Shown here one piece after another: positions 6,260 to 11,770 of a stretch of DNA of 11,770 nucleotides (positions are counted from its first letter, which is position 1; each line of letters opens with the position of its first letter). The notes beneath the pieces are model-generated. The model did not search any database, was not told the origin of the DNA, and saw only the letters and a program-made list of their open reading frames with translations. This stretch comes from Archangium sp. (GTDB taxonomy: Bacteria > Myxococcota > Myxococcia > Myxococcales > Myxococcaceae). The stretch covers positions 1-11,770 of the forward strand of contig JAEUJR010000712.1 of NCBI GenBank assembly GCA_016793585.1. The letters run 5' to 3'. The position numbers and the translations under genes are program-made.

Positions 6260-8851
6260 TTACGGGTTCTGCGCAACGGCCTGGCGGTTGAGAATTCGGG
6301 GCGAGATGAAGATGAGCAGCTCGTCCTTCGAATCGAGTTCGCGGTAGTTGCGGAAGAAGAAGCCGATGATGGGAATCTTGCTCAGCAGCGGCAAGCCCGA
6401 GGTCGTCGACGAGCCACGACGAACGTAGATGCCGCCGATGACGGTCGTGTCGCCGTCCTTCACGAGCACGTTGGTGTTGGCTTCCTTGCGGCTGATGGCG
6501 GGCTGGCCGTTTGCGCCGGAGTTCGCGGGGTCGGGCTGGTTGTTGCTGGCCGTGATGGCCATCAGCACCGAGCCGTCCTGCGTGATGTGGGGCGTGACCG
6601 CCAGCTGCAGAATCGCGTCGACGAAGACGGTGTTGGCACCGGCCGCCGAGACCTGGCTGAACGGAATCGAGGTGCCCTGAGAGATGCGGGCCTGGCGGTT
6701 GTCGAGGGTGGTGATGCGAGGCGCCGACAGCGTCTTGACCGAGCCCTGCGCCTCCAGCGCCGAGAGACGAAGGTTCAACGTCGCCGCTGAACCGGCGCTG
6801 CCGAAGACGAGACCGATGGCGCCACCGCTGCCGTCCTGAGCGCCGACCGGCAAGCTGACCGCGTAGTTCGGCGTGCCCGAGACACCGGCGTTTGCGCCCG
6901 TGGGGATACCGCCCGTCACCGCCACGTTGTTCGGGAACTGGAGGCCCGTGGGGTTACCGCTGCCCTGGCTCATGACCGACTGACCACCCCACTGAATGCC
7001 GATTTCACGCTGCTGGCGAATGTTGGCTTCGACGATTCGCGCTTCGATCAGCACCTGCGGCGTCTGCAGGTCGAGGCTGGCGACGAGCGAACGCACCCGC
7101 TGCATGTTCTCGGGCAGGTCGCGAACGATGAGGGTGTTGGTGCGAATGTCGGTGGTGACGTTGCCGCGCTCCGACAGAATCTCCTTCACCTTGCCTGCCA
7201 TTTCGTCGGCCGTCGCATAGTTGACCGAGACGAGCTGAACCGAGAGTTCGCGCTGGCCCTTCTCGGCCTTCTTGCGCTCGGCTCGCGACCGCGCCTCTTC
7301 TTCGAGTTTCGCGAGCGGCGCGACGCGAATGATGTTGCCGAGGTCTTCCATGCCGAGCGACTTCGACCGGAGCACCAGCTCGAGGGCCTGGTCCCACGGA
7401 ACGTTGCGCAGCCTGATGGTGACCTTGCCCGACACGTCGTCGGCGACCACGATGTTCTTCTTCGAGATCTCCGCGATGATTCGCAGCAGGTTGTGAATCT
7501 CGATGTCCTTGAACTCGAACGACACCTTCTTGCCGATGTAGCGGGCTCGCTGCGCCGCGCCCTCGACGGCGATGGTCGACGACTCCACCGCGACGCCAGA
7601 GGTCTCGTGCCCTTCGGTCGACGCAGACTCGGTGCTCGTCTTCGGCTTGAACGTCCACGAGAGCACGCCCGGCCGCGTGGCAACCGAGTCAGCGAGGGGG
7701 CTCGCGCCGGCGACGACGATTCGAACCTTGCCCGACGCGCCGGGCACGGTGAAGGCGCTCACCATCTTGACCGAGCTCTGGAGGTCGCCGGTGTCGAGGC
7801 TCCGCTCGAGCTTTCGCGGCAGCTGCGCGCCGTCGAGGGTGAGCATGGCGCTCTGGGCGTCAGGCCGCTCGACCTTCCATGCACACGGGCCGCTGAGCGT
7901 CAGCTCGACGCGACCGCCGGCGCCGTCCTCCTTGAACTGAAGGTTCTCGACCACGGCGAGCGCAGGCGCTTCGACGTTGACCTGTTGGCCGTCGATCACG
8001 ATCTCGGCCGCGTCACCCGTCGAACGGGGTTCGCTCACGTCGACGCGCACCCCGCCGCTCACGCGCTTGATGGCATAGGCCGGCAGCCGCCCCGAGCCTT
8101 CGAGCACCACACGGTAGCGGCCTTCCTGGGCTCCGACTCGAATCTGGTGAACCAGCGCATCACTCTGTTTGGGAGCGCGCACCGGCCCGGTGAACCCGAC
8201 CAGGTCGACCGCCAGGCGCGGCGGGTTCTTGAGCTCGAGGCTCTCGATGCGCGCCACCGGCCCGTCGGTCTTCAGCATGAGAGCGCGGCGGGCGTACGAG
8301 ACGTTCGTCACCTTCGAGCCCGCGCGGCCGACCGCGATCTCGTCGATCTTCGCGACAGGCTCGGCAGACTCGGGCTCGGGCTGCGGCGCGACCGGCACAG
8401 GCGCCGCTGCGGGTGCCGGGGCCTTCTCGGCGGCCGCCTCGTTGACCTGTTCACCCTGCACGGTGACGATGAGCGTCGTGCCCTCGGCGCGAACGTCGTA
8501 GTTCTTCGCCTGCTCGAGACCAATCAGCAGCCGCGCGACCTCGCTCTTGCCGTCGACGAACTGAGAGACGACGACGCCGGCGATGGGGCCCACACCGTCG
8601 TAGTGCGACGCGAGCTGGCCGCGCTGGGCGTTGGAGACATCGACGACGAGGCGATCGGGCTCCTGCAGGCGAAACACCGTGAACACCGGCGCGCCCGAGG
8701 CCTCGACCCGAATCGTCGCGCCATTCGGTGTCGCAGACACCTGCAGCGTCGACAGTTGATTCCGCGCCTCTGCGAAACCACTCGCCGCCGTCGCGAGCGC
8801 CAGCAGCGTCATCGTTCGCATCACCGACCGAATGCCAATTGTTGCACGCAT
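6260..8851 (-). CDS. pilQ: Type IV pilus secretin PilQ
   Basis: PilQ forms the outer-membrane ring through which the pilus passes. The 863-residue protein has a signal peptide (about 1-29). AMIN-type peptidoglycan-binding domains lie at about 33-133 and 183-273, and a third, more divergent one at about 295-402, joined by a Pro/Ala linker (about 138-168). The secretin N0 domain is at about 440-512 (VSFEFKDIEIHNLLRII), N1 at about 537-595, and the secretin core at about 596-855. The conserved GLPLLSKIPIIGFFFRN is at 819-835, followed by the C-terminal LLIFISPRIL. A charged segment near 515-535 separates N0 from N1. I chose the ATG at 8851, 2 bases after the pilP stop; extending to 8923 would add 24 polar residues before the signal peptide and overlap pilP. 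M. xanthus PilQ is also known for multiple AMIN domains. The stop is TAA. Confidence 0.97.
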   Translation of the reverse strand: MRATIGIRSVMRTMTLLALATAASGFAEARNQLSTLQVSATPNGATIRVEASGAPVFTVFRLQEPDRLVVDVSNAQRGQLASHYDGVGPIAGVVVSQFVDGKSEVARLLIGLEQAKNYDVRAEGTTLIVTVQGEQVNEAAAEKAPAPAAAPVPVAPQPEPESAEPVAKIDEIAVGRAGSKVTNVSYARRALMLKTDGPVARIESLELKNPPRLAVDLVGFTGPVRAPKQSDALVHQIRVGAQEGRYRVVLEGSGRLPAYAIKRVSGGVRVDVSEPRSTGDAAEIVIDGQQVNVEAPALAVVENLQFKEDGAGGRVELTLSGPCAWKVERPDAQSAMLTLDGAQLPRKLERSLDTGDLQSSVKMVSAFTVPGASGKVRIVVAGASPLADSVATRPGVLSWTFKPKTSTESASTEGHETSGVAVESSTIAVEGAAQRARYIGKKVSFEFKDIEIHNLLRIIAEISKKNIVVADDVSGKVTIRLRNVPWDQALELVLRSKSLGMEDLGNIIRVAPLAKLEEEARSRAERKKAEKGQRELSVQLVSVNYATADEMAGKVKEILSERGNVTTDIRTNTLIVRDLPENMQRVRSLVASLDLQTPQVLIEARIVEANIRQQREIGIQWGGQSVMSQGSGNPTGLQFPNNVAVTGGIPTGANAGVSGTPNYAVSLPVGAQDGSGGAIGLVFGSAGSAATLNLRLSALEAQGSVKTLSAPRITTLDNRQARISQGTSIPFSQVSAAGANTVFVDAILQLAVTPHITQDGSVLMAITASNNQPDPANSGANGQPAISRKEANTNVLVKDGDTTVIGGIYVRRGSSTTSGLPLLSKIPIIGFFFRNYRELDSKDELLIFISPRILNRQAVAQNP

Positions 8852-8853
8852 GT

Positions 8854-9414
8854 TCACTCTCGCGTCTTTCCGTTCATGAGGTCGATAACCGGGTTCGAGC
8901 CCTGACCCTCGGTGCTGACACACAGGTTCTGACGATTGGGTTGTGCCCGGCCGTCTGGGCCGACCACGAATGACGTGACCACGATGCAGTCGCGGAGGAT
9001 GGCTGTCACCTTTCCGGCCTGTTTTCCCACCTTGGTGTTGCGGCGAATCACATGCCCGGTGCCGGTGCGGTCTTCGACCATCGCCACGGGGTTCGCGTCA
9101 CCGCTCACCACCGCCACCAGCCGAAGCTCGTCGAGGTCGATCTGACAGAGCGGCTCGTCACAGGCGTCGACGGTGGTGCTGCCGACGGTGGTGCCCGTCG
9201 GTTCGGAGCTGAGCGTCGAGGGCCTGAACGGGTCGCGCTTGCCCATGGCGACGTAGGTGTACTGGTACGGCTCGCTGGTGACGGCAGCGACGCCTGCGTC
9301 GACGACCGCGCGACGGGCGGGTGCCGCGACCGGAGCGGTGGTGCCCGAGCCGCTGTCACCACACGCCACACCGACCAACGCCAGGAGCACGACGACTGGA
9401 ATGAGCGTTCTCAC
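8854..9414 (-). CDS. pilP: Type IV pilus assembly lipoprotein PilP
   Basis: PilP connects the inner-membrane PilN/PilO complex to the PilQ secretin across the periplasm. The 186 residues start with a lipoprotein signal MRTLIPVVVLLALVGVAC with Cys18 as the likely lipidated residue; Gly at -3 is atypical. A disordered Ala/Thr-rich stretch follows (about 20-48), then the conserved GKRDPFRPS (58-66) and the beta-rich PilP domain (about 90-150, with LRLVAVVSGDANPVAMVED). Four other cysteines (85, 90, 143, 165) could form two disulfides. The GTG start overlaps the pilO stop as GTGA, a 4-base overlap typical of coupled translation. pilQ follows after 2 bases. Confidence 0.95.
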   Translation of the reverse strand: MRTLIPVVVLLALVGVACGDSGSGTTAPVAAPARRAVVDAGVAAVTSEPYQYTYVAMGKRDPFRPSTLSSEPTGTTVGSTTVDACDEPLCQIDLDELRLVAVVSGDANPVAMVEDRTGTGHVIRRNTKVGKQAGKVTAILRDCIVVTSFVVGPDGRAQPNRQNLCVSTEGQGSNPVIDLMNGKTRE

Positions 9415-10007
9415 TTCTTGCCCCCTGGCGCTGCCGATTTCGGGGTGATGAAGCGGAACGTCGTGGCCAGGAAGTCAGACGAGAGAATGACCTTCTCGTT
9501 CTTGGCGGTGGGGCTGCTCAGCTTCAGGTTGTTGACGTTCACGATGCGCTTCATCTGGGAGATCTCCTGCAGGAAGACGGCGATCTCGTGGAAGTTGCCC
9601 TTCACGGCCATCACGATGGGGATCTTGGCGTAGAACGCTTCGTTCGCCTCGGTGCCGGGCACGACGCGGGTGATCTCGAGGCCGGCCTTCTTGCCGATGT
9701 CGTTGAGCGCGGCGAGCAGCTCGTCGATGTTCTTCTCGGTCGGCAGCTCGGTGAGCGCGTCTTGCAGGCGCTGCTCGAGCTGATCCATCTCGCGGCGGCG
9801 CTCGATGAGGTTGTCGGCGATCTCCTTCTTCTCGGCGTAGGTCTGGTCGAGCGACACCTGCTGGCTGCGCAGCGACTCAATCGCCGCCTCGGTGTCTTGA
9901 ATCACGAGGAACCACGTGCCCGCCGTGATGAGGATGATCAGACCGATGATCACGCCCGCTTTGGCGGCGAGTGGCAGCTTGTTGACGCGTTCGAGGAGTT
10001 GTTCCAT
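9411..10007 (-). CDS. pilO: Type IV pilus inner-membrane protein PilO
   Basis: PilO pairs with PilN in the inner-membrane alignment complex and contacts PilP. The 198 residues have the expected layout: short cytoplasmic N-terminus, one membrane segment (about 17-36, AGVIIGLIILITAGTWFLVI), a periplasmic coiled coil (about 40-88, rich in E, K, R, Q) and a ferredoxin-like domain (about 90-190). The conserved DIGKKAGLEI and FLQEISQMKRIVNV are visible. The ATG lies 3 bases after the pilN stop and lacks a clear Shine-Dalgarno, which suggests coupling to pilN. Confidence 0.96.
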   Translation of the reverse strand: MEQLLERVNKLPLAAKAGVIIGLIILITAGTWFLVIQDTEAAIESLRSQQVSLDQTYAEKKEIADNLIERRREMDQLEQRLQDALTELPTEKNIDELLAALNDIGKKAGLEITRVVPGTEANEAFYAKIPIVMAVKGNFHEIAVFLQEISQMKRIVNVNNLKLSSPTAKNEKVILSSDFLATTFRFITPKSAAPGGKK

Positions 10008-10010
10008 GGG

Positions 10011-10688
10011 TCACGTCGCGTAGTTGGCAGTCATCGCGAGCTCGAACTTCACGGCAGACTTCCCCGTGACGGTGTTCGTCTCCTGAAGGCTGGCCTTGAG
10101 TTCGACGCCGGTGAAGAAGTTCGAGAGGTCTTTGACTTCGAAGTCCTCGATGGAGCCTTCCGAGGCGAGCAGCTCGACGCGCACGTTCTTGGCGTCGCGT
10201 TTGCGCTCGACGATTCGCCCGATGCCCTTCGGGGTCCAGACGAGGTTCGTCAGCCCGCGCATGAACTCCGAGACGTCTTCGTGGCTCTCGCCCTGCCCGG
10301 TCACCTTCACCGCGTTCGACTTCTCGTCGAAGTCGCCGATCGAGACCTTCTTTGGAATCGCCCACGAGAGCGCGTCGAGCAGCTTCACTGGCCCGCTGCG
10401 CTGCTTCTTGAGCTTGTCGAGGACAGCAAGCTTGTCTTCGACCTCTTTCTTGCGCTTCTTCAGATCGTTCACTTCGCCGATCTGCTTCTCGAGCGCATCG
10501 ATGCGGCGCTGCGTCTCGGCGACCTGATCGGCCAGACGGGTGCGCTCGGCCTCGCGCGTGGCGAACCAGTAGTAGTTGCCTGCGCCCGCGATGATGATGG
10601 ACCCCGCGACCAACACGAGGAACTGCCGGCCCATCTCCCGCTTCTTGACCTGCCGAACCGGCAGGAGGTTGATTCTGATCGCTGTCAT
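10011..10688 (-). CDS. pilN: Type IV pilus inner-membrane protein PilN
   Basis: PilN links cytoplasmic PilM to periplasmic PilO. The 225-residue protein begins MTAIRINLLPVR; INLLP (6-10) is the family motif that docks into PilM. A single membrane segment (about 22-42) is followed by a long coiled coil (about 44-95) and a periplasmic ferredoxin-like domain (about 100-220). The start is an ATG with a strong AAGGAGG 9 bases upstream, directly after the pilM stop. The length is slightly above the roughly 180-200 residues common in proteobacterial PilN. Confidence 0.96.
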   Translation of the reverse strand: MTAIRINLLPVRQVKKREMGRQFLVLVAGSIIIAGAGNYYWFATREAERTRLADQVAETQRRIDALEKQIGEVNDLKKRKKEVEDKLAVLDKLKKQRSGPVKLLDALSWAIPKKVSIGDFDEKSNAVKVTGQGESHEDVSEFMRGLTNLVWTPKGIGRIVERKRDAKNVRVELLASEGSIEDFEVKDLSNFFTGVELKASLQETNTVTGKSAVKFELAMTANYAT

Positions 10689-10697
10689 CGGTGTCGG

Positions 10698-10704
10698 CCT
10701 CCTT
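10698..10704 (-). promoter_or_regulatory. Ribosome binding site of pilN
   Basis: AAGGAGG on the minus strand, the most complete Shine-Dalgarno in the window, abuts the pilM stop codon and lies 9 bases before the pilN ATG. Confidence 0.85.
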
Positions 10705-11770
10705 TCAGCCCAGCTTGTCGCCCGGCTTGCGCAGGGCGAGTCCCACGGCGACGGCGGCCTGGGGTGCGACGTCCATGATGAACGCCGGGTCGAACTTCCG
10801 GTTGTCGATCTCGATGCGCTTGAAGGGCTGCAGAATCTCCACGGGCACGCCGACCCGTGACTCGATGGTCTTGAAGAGCGCCGGCACCTTCGCCGTGCCC
10901 CCCGAGAGGAACACCTTCGAGAAGGTCGCGTCGGCCGCGGTGCCTGCGTAGAAGTCGAGGCTGCGCTGAATCTCGCCGGCGACCTGCTCGGCGACCTGGC
11001 TCATCACCTTCTCGACCTCTTGCGGCACGACGGCGTCGGCGTCGCCACGACCACCGCCGACCTTCAGCGCCTCGGCCTCTTCGTACGAGACGTTGAGCTG
11101 CTTCTGGATCTCTTCGGTGAACTGGTTGCCGCCGATGGTGACGTCGCGGGTGAACACGGTGACGCCGCCCGAGAGAATGTTGATGTTGACGACCGCGGCG
11201 CCCGCGTTGATCAACACCACCGTCTCGCTGGCCGGCACGTCGTAGTTCGCCGAGAAGGAGTTCTGCACCGCGAAGGCATCGACGTCGACGACGACGGGCG
11301 TGAGACCGGCTTCGGTCACCACCTGTGTGTAGTCGTTGATCATGTCCTTCTTGGCGGCGACCAACAGCACGTCCATCTGGCCGGTCTGATCATTCGCGTC
11401 GGCCTTCAAGATCTGCGTGTCGATGTTGACGTCTTTGATGTCGAAGGGAATGTGCTGTTCGGCCTCCCACTGAATGGCCTCTTCCAGCTCGTCCTGCGAC
11501 ATGCGCGGCATCGAGATCTTCTTGATGATCACCGAGTGCCCGCCGACGCCGATGGCCACTTCCTTGTGGCGCAGCTTGAGCTCACCGACGAGCTCCTGCA
11601 CCGCCTGGACGATGGCCGTCGAGTTCATCAGCGCGCCGTCGACGATCGCCTCGGGCGGCAGCGGCTTCATTCCGAAGCTCTGCAGCGCGTAGACGACTTC
11701 ACCGCGACGGCGGTTCTCTTTCAGCGAGATGAGCTTGACCCCGGATGATCCGATGTCGAGCCCCAGTGCC
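10705..11770 (-). CDS. pilM: Type IV pilus actin-like protein PilM (N-terminus off the right edge)
   Basis: PilM is a cytoplasmic FtsA/actin-like ATPase-fold protein that binds the PilN N-terminus and couples the alignment complex to the motor. About 354 residues are present. The window begins ALGLDIGSSGVKLISLKE, the phosphate-1 motif, so probably only about five or six codons are missing. Later motifs include a phosphate-2-like loop VVLINAGAAVVNINI, where asparagine (codon 11206-11208) stands at the usual aspartate position, and an adenosine-type motif FLSGGTAKVPAL. The protein ends KPGDKLG with a TGA stop. It is the first gene of the pil operon visible here; its promoter would lie to the right of the window. 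Confidence 0.95.
   Translation of the reverse strand, partial: ALGLDIGSSGVKLISLKENRRRGEVVYALQSFGMKPLPPEAIVDGALMNSTAIVQAVQELVGELKLRHKEVAIGVGGHSVIIKKISMPRMSQDELEEAIQWEAEQHIPFDIKDVNIDTQILKADANDQTGQMDVLLVAAKKDMINDYTQVVTEAGLTPVVVDVDAFAVQNSFSANYDVPASETVVLINAGAAVVNINILSGGVTVFTRDVTIGGNQFTEEIQKQLNVSYEEAEALKVGGGRGDADAVVPQEVEKVMSQVAEQVAGEIQRSLDFYAGTAADATFSKVFLSGGTAKVPALFKTIESRVGVPVEILQPFKRIEIDNRKFDPAFIMDVAPQAAVAVGLALRKPGDKLG

Noticed and set aside
7493..8905. Plus-strand open frame (470 codons) opposite pilQ
   Set aside because: It is antisense to the AMIN and N0 part of PilQ, rich in Arg/Leu/Asp and without any domain.
8852..8923. Upstream extension of PilQ to 8923
   Set aside because: It would overlap pilP by 70 bases and put 24 polar residues before a good signal peptide; the ATG at 8851 fits better.

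Overview
The window is a GC-rich stretch of bacterial chromosome with every gene on the minus strand, so transcription runs from the right edge to the left. Gene content and order (pilM-pilN-pilO-pilP-pilQ, a lipoprotein, a roadblock/LC7 protein, efp, accB, accC, then a long TPR protein resembling SgmX) point to a myxobacterium (Myxococcota), probably a relative of Myxococcus. That placement is inferred from gene content and protein similarity by eye; no search was run.

Region 1 (about 11770-5103) is a tightly packed operon for the type IV pilus machine. The actin-like cytoplasmic protein PilM (its first few codons lie off the window) is followed by the inner-membrane pair PilN/PilO, the lipoprotein PilP and the outer-membrane secretin PilQ. 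Two less familiar genes come next: a cysteine-rich predicted lipoprotein of unknown function and a small roadblock/LC7 protein. Junctions run from a 4-base overlap (pilO/pilP) to a 16-base gap (pilM/pilN), so translation is probably coupled across much of the operon. A clear intrinsic terminator ends the operon at about 5057-5023.

Region 2 (5010 to the left edge) holds elongation factor P, the biotin carboxyl carrier protein and biotin carboxylase of acetyl-CoA carboxylase, and a TPR protein of at least 766 residues that starts at TTG and runs off the left edge. In Myxococcus xanthus, SgmX is a TPR effector of the GTPase MglA that stimulates pilus formation at the leading pole. If this gene is its ortholog, the locus places the pilus machine, a roadblock protein (the fold of MglB, the partner of MglA) and an MglA effector on either side of housekeeping genes.

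Non-coding DNA is scarce; no gap exceeds about 100 bases. The two most structured gaps are the roadblock-efp gap, where a possible efp promoter lies inside the terminator hairpin, and the accB-accC gap, which has a 12-bp palindrome, a 10-bp hairpin and an alternative pairing next to the accC ribosome binding site. I saw no RNA genes, insertion sequences, CRISPR arrays or transfer signatures. Most of the window is a conserved core locus; the new material lies in the unknown lipoprotein, the roadblock protein, the disordered SgmX linker and the two regulatory gaps.
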